A DNA stretch of 14,638 nucleotides from DASWYB01 sp036405195 (lineage in GTDB: Bacteria > Patescibacteriota > UBA1384 > 2-12-FULL-50-11 > DASWYB01): positions 1 to 14,638 of the forward strand of contig DASWYB010000028.1 in assembly GCA_036405195.1 (NCBI GenBank), read 5' to 3'. Below are positions 5,418-12,245 of the stretch, piece by piece. How positions within the stretch are numbered: position 1 is the first letter of the stretch; the number at the start of each line of letters is the position of its first letter. The notes under the pieces are model-generated. The model ran no database searches. It worked only from the letters and a program-made list of their open reading frames with translations, and was not told the DNA's origin. A program made the translations under genes and the position numbers.

Positions 5418-5996
5418 CTACTTTTTGGGAAGGCCGAGAGCAGAGAGGGTTCTGCTTTTGGCTTGACCGAGGAGAGATTCCTGCAACTTTGCCATTCCTT
5501 TGCGCTGGAGCTGGCTAAAGTAAGAGACTAGCGAGCTAGTTACCTCCTCACGTGGAAGAGCAATCATACTGACCCAGTGGCCAGCGGTATAAACTTCCCA
5601 GCAGGTCAAAGGCTCCTCGGTGAGGATGGTAGAGCAGGAAACGGTACCCTCCTCTCCGAGTGCCTTGACGATGATCTGTTCGTACACCTCGGACAGAATC
5701 AGAGTGCATTCTTCCGGTCGTTCTTTAGAGCGTGCTGGGGAGACGAGCTCAATCATCGATAACGTGGCGCCTGAGGTTTTTACCGTTGTCGGCTTAAACC
5801 ATCCTCGCGCCTCGTTTCCGGTGATCGTCACTTCACTGATCAGAGTTACCTCCGATCCTACTGGAAGGCGAGTCCAGCCAGCGAGACAGATGTACCCTCG
5901 GTTATTTATCAACATCAACTTGAGGAGAGGTACATGCATCGAAGTTGGAAAATCTGGAATCTGATCGATTGACTCGATCGTCATGTGGGTAACCAT
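5418..5996 (-). CDS. Hypothetical protein, 192 residues, unknown family
   Basis: I do not recognise this protein. It has no signal peptide or membrane helix. Residues 20-150 look mostly beta-stranded (LLKLMLINNRGYICLAGW, SEVTLISEVTITGNEARGWF, a second EVYTAGHWVSMIAL), with a predicted helical tail (SSLVSYFSQLQRKGMAKLQESL). A small beta-barrel or PilZ-like domain is conceivable, but no diagnostic motif is present. It is a real single gene: a promoter with 17-base spacing (6064-6092), a leader of about 60 bases with a hairpin, AAGGAGG at 6007-6013 (10 bases before the ATG) and a terminator just after. A second in-frame ATG at 5984 has no ribosome site. Its wobble positions look richer in G/C than those of ftsZ next door. 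No cotranscribed partner gives context. Confidence 0.75.
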   Translation of the reverse strand: MVTHMTIESIDQIPDFPTSMHVPLLKLMLINNRGYICLAGWTRLPVGSEVTLISEVTITGNEARGWFKPTTVKTSGATLSMIELVSPARSKERPEECTLILSEVYEQIIVKALGEEGTVSCSTILTEEPLTCWEVYTAGHWVSMIALPREEVTSSLVSYFSQLQRKGMAKLQESLLGQAKSRTLSALGLPKK

Positions 5997-6025
5997 TTCG
6001 AGCTAGCCTCCTTGAAGGCAGGTAA

Positions 6026-6043
6026 GTCCGGGTGATTCCGGAC
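6026..6043 (-). promoter_or_regulatory. Leader hairpin upstream of the 192-residue orphan gene
   Basis: GTCCGG, loop AATCAC, CCGGAC forms a perfect 6-bp stem in the 5' leader, 12 bases upstream of the ribosome site. GCC just before, and GGC just after, the AAGGAGG core could also partly close it off. This hints at translational control; no known leader motif is recognised. Confidence 0.45.
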
Positions 6044-6063
6044 AGCGTCGCAATGACGTGATA

Positions 6064-6092
6064 ATTATATACTAAATGTTTTAATTTGTAAA
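6064..6092 (-). promoter_or_regulatory. Promoter of the 192-residue orphan gene
   Basis: On the minus strand TTTACA (6087-6092), 17 bases, TATAAT (6064-6069). Start site expected near 6057, leaving about 60 bases of leader. Confidence 0.8.
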
Positions 6093-6105
6093 TATACTGT
6101 GTATC

Positions 6106-6135
6106 GTAAAAGCGCATCGAGTGATGCGCTTTTAC
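6106..6135 (-). terminator. Terminator of ftsZ
   Basis: A perfect 13-bp stem (6106-6118 with 6123-6135) with a 4-base loop lies 8 bases after the ftsZ stop. On the minus strand the right arm ends CTTTTAC, so the T-run is within the stem. Confidence 0.75.
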
Positions 6136-6142
6136 TTAGTTT

Positions 6143-7270
6143 TTACTTTAATTTTCGGCGGATAAATGCGGGGACGTCGAGTTCGTGATCGTTAGAATCG
6201 TCTTCGTCGATGGCTTCGAGGGTGAGATCGATATCTGGCTCAGGCTCTCGGTTACGAAGTGGCATTTTAGGTGCGCTCGATGACATTGGAATTTGTGGTC
6301 GGCGGACTTCTTTGAGGTCTTCGGCATCAAACCCGGTTGCAATGACAGTAATCTTGATTTCGCCGCTCATAGCTTCGTCAACTAAGGCACCAAATATGGT
6401 ATTGGCATCGGGATGAGCGGCTTCGGTAATGGCTTTGGCTGCTTCGTCGATTTCGTACATCGACATGTCGGGACCACCGGTAATATTAAAGAGTATTCCT
6501 TTAGCTCCCTCGATCGAAACATCGAGGAGCGGGTTATCGATCGCAGCGCGCGCAGCCTCGATAGCGCGGTTGTCGCCTCCGGCGCGGCCGATTCCCATAA
6601 GGGCGGATCCTGCATCTTTCATGATCGAGCGTACGTCGGCAAAGTCGACGTTAACAATACCGTGGAGGGTAATAAGGTCGGAAATACCTTGCACGCCTTG
6701 ACGGAGGACATCATCAACTATGGCAAAGGCATCGCTCAGGGAGGTTTTTTTATCAATAACTTGTAATAGCCGGTCGTTTGGAATCGTAATCAGTGTATCG
6801 ACTTTGTCTTTCAGTTCTTCAATGCCGAGTTCGGCAATTTTCTTGCGGCGAAGACCTTCGAACGAAAATGGCTTGGTGACAACGCCCACTGTAAGCGCGC
6901 CAAGCTCTTTGGCAATCGAAGCAACCACCGGGCCAGCTCCGGTTCCGGTTCCTCCACCAGCTCCATAGGTAACAAAAATCATGTCTGCGCCTTTGAGCAC
7001 TTCATAGATTTCGTTTTTATCTTCTTCGGCCCCTTTGGCACCGACTTCTAAATCCCCACCAGCCCCCAGGCCACGGGTGAGTTCTTTGCCAATCTGAACC
7101 TTAACAGGAGCTTCGTTATGTAAAAGCGCTTGTGCATCTGTATTAATAGCAATAAATTCGACACCCCGAACTTTGGCGGCGATCATCCGACGAATGGCGT
7201 TGCAGCCGGAACCTCCGACACCAACAACTTTGATTGTGGCAAATGTTTCAATCTGGGGGGCTTTTTCCAT
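6143..7270 (-). CDS. ftsZ: Cell division protein FtsZ
   Basis: FtsZ is the tubulin-like GTPase that polymerises into the division ring. The 375-residue product has the N-terminal GTP fold starting VVGVGGSGCNAI (15-26), the tubulin signature GGGTGTG (105-111), NDR in TIPNDRLLQ (162-170) and the T7 loop NVDFAD (207-212) with the catalytic Asp pair. Residues just before the signature read TYGAGGG where many bacteria have TAGMGGG. The variable linker (about 325-362, acidic) is short, and the C-terminal peptide DVPAFIRRKLK is the docking site for FtsA and other partners. AAGGAG lies 7 bases before the ATG. It is the last gene of ybeY-ftsA-ftsZ, 94 bases after ftsA, with a palindrome in the gap and a hairpin terminator just after its stop. 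Confidence 0.98.
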   Translation of the reverse strand: MEKAPQIETFATIKVVGVGGSGCNAIRRMIAAKVRGVEFIAINTDAQALLHNEAPVKVQIGKELTRGLGAGGDLEVGAKGAEEDKNEIYEVLKGADMIFVTYGAGGGTGTGAGPVVASIAKELGALTVGVVTKPFSFEGLRRKKIAELGIEELKDKVDTLITIPNDRLLQVIDKKTSLSDAFAIVDDVLRQGVQGISDLITLHGIVNVDFADVRSIMKDAGSALMGIGRAGGDNRAIEAARAAIDNPLLDVSIEGAKGILFNITGGPDMSMYEIDEAAKAITEAAHPDANTIFGALVDEAMSGEIKITVIATGFDAEDLKEVRRPQIPMSSSAPKMPLRNREPEPDIDLTLEAIDEDDSNDHELDVPAFIRRKLK

Positions 7271-7300
7271 GAGGGGGCTCCTTATACGTCCTTAGTATCA

Positions 7301-7320
7301 TTGAATTAAGAATAATTCAA
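7301..7320. repeat. Perfect 8-bp inverted repeat between ftsA and ftsZ
   Basis: TTGAATTA, four bases, TAATTCAA forms a perfect palindromic arrangement 31 bases upstream of the ftsZ ATG. It is AT-rich with no T-run after it on the minus strand, so an operator or weak mRNA hairpin fits better than a terminator. Its role is not shown by sequence. Confidence 0.6.
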
Positions 7321-7364
7321 GAATACGACCAGTCCCTCCTAGGTCGATATTTATGTAAGTGTAG

Positions 7365-8621
7365 TTATGGCAGAAGATGTTTGAGAAACCCTTTAGCTTT
7401 CTCAAATATGTCTCCCATCTGGTGATCCATTTTTCCGTATGCCGGGCTACGTAACTCTTGGTGGGGCTGATAAAGCCCAGAGAGCATCAGGCCGACACTC
7501 GTAGAATAGAGTGGGTCATCAAGTTTGTCAATCATGCCCGAAATTTCGGATGACGGGGTGCCGATTTGGGCTGGGAGTTGCAAAATATCTTTTGCTGCGT
7601 CCGTCAGGCCAGCTAAGTGCGCCCCGCCGCCCGTAAAGACGACGCCTGCGGGCAACATACCATCCTTCCCAATAATGCGCAACTCGTCCCGGATCATGGA
7701 GAAAATTTCGCCTAAGCGGGCTTCGATAATTTCGCAGACATATTTGCGGCTCGTGGTTGATTCTTCGGCTGGGTTGTATTCTGAAAGGTCTATAATCTCT
7801 TTATCGCCGATCTCACTCGATAACGCGTAGCCGTGATCTTGTTTAATCCGTTCGGCGGTCTCTAGGTTCGTGCGTAGGCCAATGGCTATATCGTTGGTAA
7901 TATGGCTCGATCCAACCGGTAAGACCGTTGCGTGAATAACATCGCCTTCCTCAAAGACGATAAGCGAGGTTGTCGAGGCGCCAAAGTCGACTAAAATAAC
8001 ACCGCTTTCCTTTGCGGGTTTATCGATGAGGGCAGTGGCAGAGGCTAAGGGGCCAAAAAGCAAATTGTCGACTTGGAGTCCTGCCGAGGTAATAACCCGG
8101 CTCATATTACGGATAGCGGCAGTAGATGCGCCAATAATATAGGTGTCGACTTCGAGGCGGATACCAACCATACCGCTCGGATCTTTGACTCCTTGTAAGC
8201 CATCAACGCTAAAGAGCCGGGGTAAAATGTGTAAAATTTCTTGGTTTGGTGGTAATGCGACGGCTCGCGCGGCTTCGATTGCCCGATGTGTGTCTTCTGG
8301 GTTTATCTCAGAGTTGCTACGGTTAACAGCCACTACTCCTTTCGAGTTTGTGGTCGTAATATGGGCGCCTTCAATACCAACGGTGGCCGAATGGATCGGC
8401 AGCCCAGCAATTCGCTCAGCGGCCGCTAACGCAGCCGACAATGCGCTAATCGTTTCTTCGATGTCGGAAACCACGCCTTTACGAATACCGGCGGATGGCG
8501 ATTTGCTCATCCCTAAAATAGTAGGAATTCCTTCCTGGAGTGTGCCAATACAAATGGCAATCTTTGAAGTGCCAATGTCTAATCCAACTGATATATGTCC
8601 TGCATGATGCTGTCGAGCCAT
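7365..8621 (-). CDS. ftsA: Cell division protein FtsA
   Basis: FtsA is the actin-like ATPase that ties FtsZ filaments to the membrane. The 418-residue product shows phosphate-1 motif VGLDIGTSKIA (12-22), the FtsA-specific 1C region inside 85-160, phosphate-2 VDFGASTTSLIVF (211-223) and the adenosine motif VFTGGGAHLAGL (328-339). The usual GGGTTD of phosphate-2 reads GASTTS here. The C-terminus MGDIFEKAKGFLKHLLP (402-418) is the amphipathic membrane-targeting helix. GGAGG lies about 10 bases before the ATG. It sits 26 bases after ybeY and 94 bases before ftsZ, so the three genes are probably one transcript, perhaps with extra input before ftsZ. Confidence 0.97.
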   Translation of the reverse strand: MARQHHAGHISVGLDIGTSKIAICIGTLQEGIPTILGMSKSPSAGIRKGVVSDIEETISALSAALAAAERIAGLPIHSATVGIEGAHITTTNSKGVVAVNRSNSEINPEDTHRAIEAARAVALPPNQEILHILPRLFSVDGLQGVKDPSGMVGIRLEVDTYIIGASTAAIRNMSRVITSAGLQVDNLLFGPLASATALIDKPAKESGVILVDFGASTTSLIVFEEGDVIHATVLPVGSSHITNDIAIGLRTNLETAERIKQDHGYALSSEIGDKEIIDLSEYNPAEESTTSRKYVCEIIEARLGEIFSMIRDELRIIGKDGMLPAGVVFTGGGAHLAGLTDAAKDILQLPAQIGTPSSEISGMIDKLDDPLYSTSVGLMLSGLYQPHQELRSPAYGKMDHQMGDIFEKAKGFLKHLLP

Positions 8622-8647
8622 GCTAAACGTTCCCTCCGCTACCAGAA

Positions 8648-9097
8648 TTAATCGTCATGTTCGTGATGAAAACCCATGAGATGAAGTATCCCATGCTCTA
8701 TTACCCATTCTAGTTCACGTTCTACAGGCTGTCCAGCACGCTGGGCGTTTTGGGCAATAACGTCGTAACATAGCACGAGTTGCCCAATGACCGGCCAAGC
8801 GTTTTCGAGTGGTTTTGACTCGTTGATTTCGAAGCTGAGAGCACCTTCGGCGGATTCTTCGATTACCTGTTCCCCTACTTTTGTTTCTTGAGTGCTGATA
8901 CTAATAATGTCGGTGGGTTTATCTTGGCCCCGTAGTTCGGCGTTGAGAGCTTGTGATTCTTCGGACGTAACGATCTCGATTGCAACGTGCCGTTCGCCAA
9001 TCTCGCCTAATTTTGTCGCGGCAGCTGCCAATCCTTTTTGTATAGTTGTGTCATCAATGTGATGGTTGGTAGAGTTCTGGAGGACAAAGTTGATCAT
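8648..9097 (-). CDS. ybeY: Endoribonuclease / rRNA maturation factor YbeY
   Basis: YbeY is a zinc-dependent protein involved in 16S rRNA 3' maturation and ribosome quality control. The C-terminal zinc motif HGILHLMGFHH keeps all three His ligands; the usual Tyr-Asp before the last His is Phe-His here. The conserved middle part is RGQDKPTDIISIST, where most homologues have NxxYRxxDxPTDVLSFP; the final Phe-Pro is replaced. The frame is open to a TTG at 9136, but homologues start MIxxxxxNxS, so the ATG at 9097 (MINFVLQNST, 149 residues) is preferred. Neither start has a Shine-Dalgarno site. If TTG 9136 is used, the mRNA from the promoter at 9147-9155 would be nearly leaderless, so the start is not settled. 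It leads ybeY-ftsA-ftsZ, 26 bases before ftsA. Confidence 0.9.
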   Translation of the reverse strand: MINFVLQNSTNHHIDDTTIQKGLAAAATKLGEIGERHVAIEIVTSEESQALNAELRGQDKPTDIISISTQETKVGEQVIEESAEGALSFEINESKPLENAWPVIGQLVLCYDVIAQNAQRAGQPVERELEWVIEHGILHLMGFHHEHDD

Positions 9098-9146
9098 ATG
9101 GTTACTGTAGAGGAATGTCGCATTTCTCGCAACCAAATAGGTCTAA

Positions 9147-9155
9147 ATTCTACCA
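9147..9155 (-). promoter_or_regulatory. Extended -10 promoter of the ybeY-ftsA-ftsZ cluster
   Basis: On the minus strand TG-G-TAGAAT, with transcription expected to start near 9140. This is 4 bases before TTG 9136 and about 43 before ATG 9097. Confidence 0.5.
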
Positions 9156-9232
9156 CGGCATAGCGCATTACATTTTCTTCCAAGGGGAGCCGGCTTGATC
9201 CCACTATTTTTATACTGGTACACATATTGTAT

Positions 9233-9260
9233 TTGCTTGCTACGAAGGCTACTATATAAC
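9233..9260 (+). promoter_or_regulatory. Promoter of the DUF378 gene
   Basis: TTGCTT (9233-9238), 16 bases, TATAAC (9255-9260) precede a strong ribosome site. A second -10-like TATACT lies near 9211. Confidence 0.5.
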
Positions 9261-9281
9261 TAGATCGGGAGGTGATTGATT

Positions 9282-9485
9282 ATGAAAATGTCCACACTTG
9301 ATTGGGTTGCCTACATCCTCGTGGTGATTGGCGGTATTAACTGGGGGTTAGTCGGTGCTTTTGACTACAACCTTGTTGATTCGATCTTTGGCGACGGTTC
9401 TTCTATCGCCCGCATTGTTTACGTTCTTGTTGGTCTCTCCGCTCTCTACTTGCTCGCCACCCTTGGCCGCATGCAGAAGTCATAA
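9282..9485 (+). CDS. DUF378 family small membrane protein
   Basis: The 67-residue protein has two hydrophobic segments, VAYILVVIGGINWGLVGAF (about 9-27) and ARIVYVLVGLSALYLLAT (about 43-60), joined by DYNLVDSIFGDGSS. The GGINWGLVG core and LVGLSALYLL end are the signature of DUF378, a widespread two-helix membrane family with no established role. The frame opens at a TTG 6 bases earlier; GGGAGGTGA fits the ATG at 9282 better. It is a single gene, with its own promoter and a hairpin terminator shared with the convergent DUF892 gene. Confidence 0.92.
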   Translation: MKMSTLDWVAYILVVIGGINWGLVGAFDYNLVDSIFGDGSSIARIVYVLVGLSALYLLATLGRMQKS

Positions 9486-9503
9486 CATGCTATCTTTCCA
9501 ACA

Positions 9504-9531
9504 CGAAAAGACGCGTCACCGCGTCTTTTCG
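9504..9531. terminator. Bidirectional terminator between the DUF378 and DUF892 genes
   Basis: A perfect 12-bp stem (9504-9515 with 9520-9531), loop TCAC, with A4 and T4 runs inside opposite arms. It lies between convergent stops. Confidence 0.8.
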
Positions 9532-9546
9532 ATTATGAAATTTTAG

Positions 9547-10041
9547 TTACTCGTCTTCTTTTTCAGCTTGCTGGCGCATAAAGTCTTTTGTGATCGTCGG
9601 GATCTGTTCTGCTAACCAGGCTGCCATGTCTTCTTCTTCGCCGAGGATCGTCTGGCACACTTGTTTTGTTTCGTCATCTTCCATCTCGGTGGCGGCTGCA
9701 ATCAAGGATTGATACGAGGCAATCTCGAAATGTTCTGCGGTATAATCGGCTAAGGCGTTTTTTACAACTTCATCCTTATACATACCTGTAGAAGCGGCTT
9801 TCATTTTGCCGAGCATGCTGCCAAATGTTTCTTTGCCGCTCGACACATCTTCGCCGTTACGTTCAATGCAGGCTTTGATCATTTCGGCGTGTTTTTTTGT
9901 CTGCTCAATATGTTCCTGGATTTTCTCCTGAACTTCGGTGTTTCCCTCGGCATCTTTCTCGTGGTTTTCGAGTACGGGCACGAGGCCAACTTCCATACTG
10001 TAAGCATCGTTAAGCCATCCGATATATGTTTCTTTATGCAT
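9547..10041 (-). CDS. DUF892 (YciE/YciF-like) ferritin-like protein
   Basis: The 164-residue helical protein begins HKETYIGWLNDAYSMEVGLVPVLE, matching the first helix of DUF892. Later helices carry EHIEQTKKHAEMI, DYTAEHFEIASYQSLI and GEEEDMAAWLAEQI, supplying the Glu/His pairs of a di-metal ferritin-like site. YciE/YciF proteins are stress-associated and their activity is not well defined. The frame is open upstream to 10092, but AGGA lies about 7 bases before the ATG at 10041, and homologues start near here, so the extra 17 residues are rejected. The C-terminus (MRQQAEKEDE) is polar. It is a single gene ending at a terminator shared with DUF378. I could not identify a convincing promoter. 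Confidence 0.92.
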   Translation of the reverse strand: MHKETYIGWLNDAYSMEVGLVPVLENHEKDAEGNTEVQEKIQEHIEQTKKHAEMIKACIERNGEDVSSGKETFGSMLGKMKAASTGMYKDEVVKNALADYTAEHFEIASYQSLIAAATEMEDDETKQVCQTILGEEEDMAAWLAEQIPTITKDFMRQQAEKEDE

Positions 10042-10145
10042 GGTGTTCCTTTCTCTTTGCTCGAGCATAGAAGGTCGGAGAATAAAAAACATTGGGGCAG
10101 TCTCCTAAAAATATGTGGTATTGAGAGAACCAATCGGAGAAATGT

Positions 10146-10183
10146 AAAACCCTGGCGCTGCTCCGTGCGAGCGCCAGGGTTTT
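10146..10183. terminator. Bidirectional-type terminator after purK
   Basis: A perfect 14-bp stem (10146-10159 with 10170-10183) with A4 and T4 at its ends lies 22 bases past the purK stop. The loop is 10 bases. On the plus strand no gene needs it. Confidence 0.85.
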
Positions 10184-10204
10184 GTGAGTTGAGGGCGTGC
10201 CCCT

Positions 10205-11353
10205 CTAGATAGTGAAGCGGCGGCGTGCTTCCTGTGCTCCTTTAAGCGCGTACTGCGGACCCCGGGGGTCGACGCAGACGAAGTGGCCCATCTTCCTTCC
10301 TTCGCGCACTTCGTCCTTCCAGTAGTCGGTGAACGACACGCCAGGGATTTGGAGCGCATGCTCCAAGCCCTGAGGATTGGCGTTGGCGTTTCGATTGCCT
10401 AGTACATTGACCATGGCCACGCCGTTGTGGAGGTGCCGTGAGTTGGGTCGTCCTGCTGGTAGTCCTACCACACAGCGGACATGCTGCTCGAACTGGGACG
10501 TTTCGCACCCTTCTACTGTCAGGTGTCCGGCGTTGTGAACGCGCGGAGCAACCTCATTGATGAAGATGTCGCCTTCTCCAGTGACGAACATCTCGATCGT
10601 GAATACCCCTCGTCCTTCCAGGTGCTCCATCACTTTTCGTCCCAGGTTAGTTGCGCGCCGGTCGAGGTTCGCATCCTGATGTCCGAGCATCATGGCGTGG
10701 TGACAGATGCCTTCCTGCTGAAAGGTCTCGATTACCGGATAGTGTCCCACGGTGCCGGTGTAGTCGCGGTACATAATTACCGCAATCTCCCGTGCCACGG
10801 GAATCGCTTCCTCCAGATAGAGGTGCTGATCACCTACCTTACGCACTGCGGTCTTGATGTCCTCGTCGGTGGATATGAAAGCCGTCCCGCGGCCGTCATA
10901 TCCGCCGAAGCGGGTTTTGACAACCAGTTTCTGAGTCTCCCACGCCTTACGGGCTGCAAACACGGCTCCGCCAAGGCTCCCATCTACGGTCATGATCCGC
11001 GGTGTGGGCAAGTCGTGCTCAAGCCACATGCGGTGCTGCGTGTACTTGTCACGGATCAACGCCAGCGCACTGGGAGCAGGGTTGATTTCGTAGCCCGTAG
11101 CTACGAGCTGCTGAAGTGTTTCCACGCCAACATGTTCGATTTCCACGGTCACACCCGCCGTCCCTCGATCGGCGAGCTGTCGCAGCCGGTTGGTGTCGGT
11201 GAACTTTCCGACTATTTGCATGGCGCCAGCATGGGTGGCTGGGCAATCTTGGTTCGGATCGAGTACAACGACCGGAATGCCCAGACGGTTGGCGGCAAGG
11301 GTCAGCATGAACCCAAGTTGACCTCCGCCGATAACCCCTAACATCTTTTTCAT
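10205..11353 (-). CDS. purK: N5-carboxyaminoimidazole ribonucleotide synthase (PurK)
   Basis: PurK is an ATP-grasp enzyme that converts AIR, ATP and bicarbonate to N5-CAIR in purine synthesis. The 382-residue product has GGGQLG (9-14) in the N-terminal domain, the ATP-grasp loop FGGYDGRG (149-156), YLEEAIPVAREIAV (179-192) and INEVAPRVHNAGH with EGCETSQFEQH (265-291), where homologues read NEIAPRPHNSGH. Length is normal. GAGGG precedes the ATG. No purE or other purine gene is in the window, so it would depend on genes elsewhere or on imported intermediates. The gene looks more GC-rich, with more C/G-ending codons, than ftsA or ftsZ, which may point to a separate history. A 17-spaced promoter and a 5' hairpin lie upstream. 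Confidence 0.95.
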   Translation of the reverse strand: MKKMLGVIGGGQLGFMLTLAANRLGIPVVVLDPNQDCPATHAGAMQIVGKFTDTNRLRQLADRGTAGVTVEIEHVGVETLQQLVATGYEINPAPSALALIRDKYTQHRMWLEHDLPTPRIMTVDGSLGGAVFAARKAWETQKLVVKTRFGGYDGRGTAFISTDEDIKTAVRKVGDQHLYLEEAIPVAREIAVIMYRDYTGTVGHYPVIETFQQEGICHHAMMLGHQDANLDRRATNLGRKVMEHLEGRGVFTIEMFVTGEGDIFINEVAPRVHNAGHLTVEGCETSQFEQHVRCVVGLPAGRPNSRHLHNGVAMVNVLGNRNANANPQGLEHALQIPGVSFTDYWKDEVREGRKMGHFVCVDPRGPQYALKGAQEARRRFTI

Positions 11354-11373
11354 GTTTTTCCCTCTGCAAACAG

Positions 11374-11397
11374 AAAAGAGCCTACAGGCGCTCTTTT
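11374..11397 (-). terminator. Hairpin between the M23 gene and purK (terminator or purK 5' stem-loop)
   Basis: On the minus strand AAAAGAGC (11390-11397) pairs with GCTCTTTT (11374-11381), followed by CTGTTT. It would end the M23 transcript. The purK promoter start is predicted at about 11396, so the same hairpin would sit at the very 5' end of the purK mRNA. Confidence 0.7.
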
Positions 11398-11402
11398 AAA
11401 GA

Positions 11403-11431
11403 ATTATAATATAGACCTCTGCTCTGATCAA
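11403..11431 (-). promoter_or_regulatory. Promoter of purK
   Basis: On the minus strand TTGATC (11426-11431), 17 bases, TATAAT (11403-11408). The predicted start (about 11396) coincides with the base of the hairpin at 11374-11397. Confidence 0.75.
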
Positions 11432-11440
11432 GTAGCAGTA

Positions 11441-12136
11441 TTAAAACGGATTGCGTGGTTTACCGTTAATGCGTAATTCAAAGTGTAAATGCGGTCCTGT
11501 GGAACGGCCTGTATTGCCGGAATAGCCAATCACATCACCACGTTTGACGACTTGGCCTTCGCTTACAATAAGTTTGCTTAAGTGAGCATAGCGGGTGTTC
11601 TGGCTCTCACTGTGGGTAATTACGATTGTTTTGCCCCAACCACCATTCCAGCCGCTGGCGTCGGCAGTTGTAACTGTGCCGTCAGCCGCCGCCCAGACGG
11701 GTGTTCCAACTTCGGCTAAGAAATCGATGCCCGTATGAACACCGGTAATAATACCGCGAGAAATCCCTCGGTACTTAATCGGCAGCATATAGCCCGAAGC
11801 GGAAATGTGAGTATCTGCGGCTTGGGCTTTGGCGATGATCGTATTGCGTGCTGTATTCCGAGCAACGTTGCTGCTGCTTGAAGTCGTTAACGGAACGGCT
11901 GTTCCTTCGCGATACTGAAAGAAGTCCGCAGAGTCTTCTCGGGTGGTAGTGCTTACGCCGCTTACCGAAGCCGTGACAGGCGCTTCGAAAGATTGAGCGG
12001 GTTGCGGGATGAGATTTTTTTCAATATAGGCCGCCAAAAGCGTTGGGCTGACCATACCGATCAGGGACGCAATTGTGAGGCTGACAAGGAGATAATTGGC
12101 TGCTGCCAACACTCTCGCCGGGGTTATTGAATGCAT
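11441..12136 (-). CDS. M23 (LytM-type) peptidoglycan endopeptidase, membrane-anchored
   Basis: The 231-residue protein has one hydrophobic segment near the N-terminus (about 14-36), which acts as anchor or uncleaved signal. A Ser/Thr-rich linker follows (about 50-95), then a C-terminal M23 domain (about 115-231). Zinc ligands H134 and D138 (HTGID) and H218 (HLHFE) are present, as are catalytic H185 (YAHLS) and H216. M23 enzymes cut peptide cross-links in peptidoglycan. No LysM, SH3 or coiled-coil domain is fused, so it is not an EnvC/NlpD-type regulator by architecture. The ATG lies 6 bases after a -10 box (TTGACT, 17 bases, TAAAAT) with no ribosome site, so the mRNA is probably leaderless. 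It is the only gene before the hairpin that precedes purK. Confidence 0.94.
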   Translation of the reverse strand: MHSITPARVLAAANYLLVSLTIASLIGMVSPTLLAAYIEKNLIPQPAQSFEAPVTASVSGVSTTTREDSADFFQYREGTAVPLTTSSSSNVARNTARNTIIAKAQAADTHISASGYMLPIKYRGISRGIITGVHTGIDFLAEVGTPVWAAADGTVTTADASGWNGGWGKTIVITHSESQNTRYAHLSKLIVSEGQVVKRGDVIGYSGNTGRSTGPHLHFELRINGKPRNPF

Positions 12137-12142
12137 GGATGC

Positions 12143-12171
12143 ATTTTACATGGTTAAAAGTATAGAGTCAA
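12143..12171 (-). promoter_or_regulatory. Promoter of the M23 peptidase gene (leaderless)
   Basis: On the minus strand TTGACT (12166-12171), exactly 17 bases, TAAAAT (12143-12148), six bases, ATG. This is the only one of the leaderless starts with a clear -35 box. Confidence 0.75.
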
Positions 12172-12200
12172 CCTTTTGGTGGGTCGGATGAGCTACTTTT

Positions 12201-12237
12201 AATAAAAAAGAGTCGCCTGGTGTATGTCGAGCGGCTC
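12201..12237 (-). terminator. Terminator of rpsU-yqeY
   Basis: On the minus strand GAGCCGC (12231-12237) pairs with GCGACTC (12210-12216, one G-T pair) across a 14-base loop, followed by TTTTTTATT (12201-12209). It lies about 60 bases after the yqeY stop, beyond a second hairpin. Confidence 0.65.
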
Positions 12238-12245
12238 GTGTTTTG

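Noticed and set aside
9098..9136. TTG start at 9136 for ybeY
   Set aside because: Homologues begin at the MIN sequence encoded from 9097. It is kept as an alternative because a -10 box lies close to the TTG.
10481..11341. Long plus-strand ORF of 286 residues
   Set aside because: It is antisense to purK, whose protein is unmistakable; long antisense frames are common opposite GC-rich genes.
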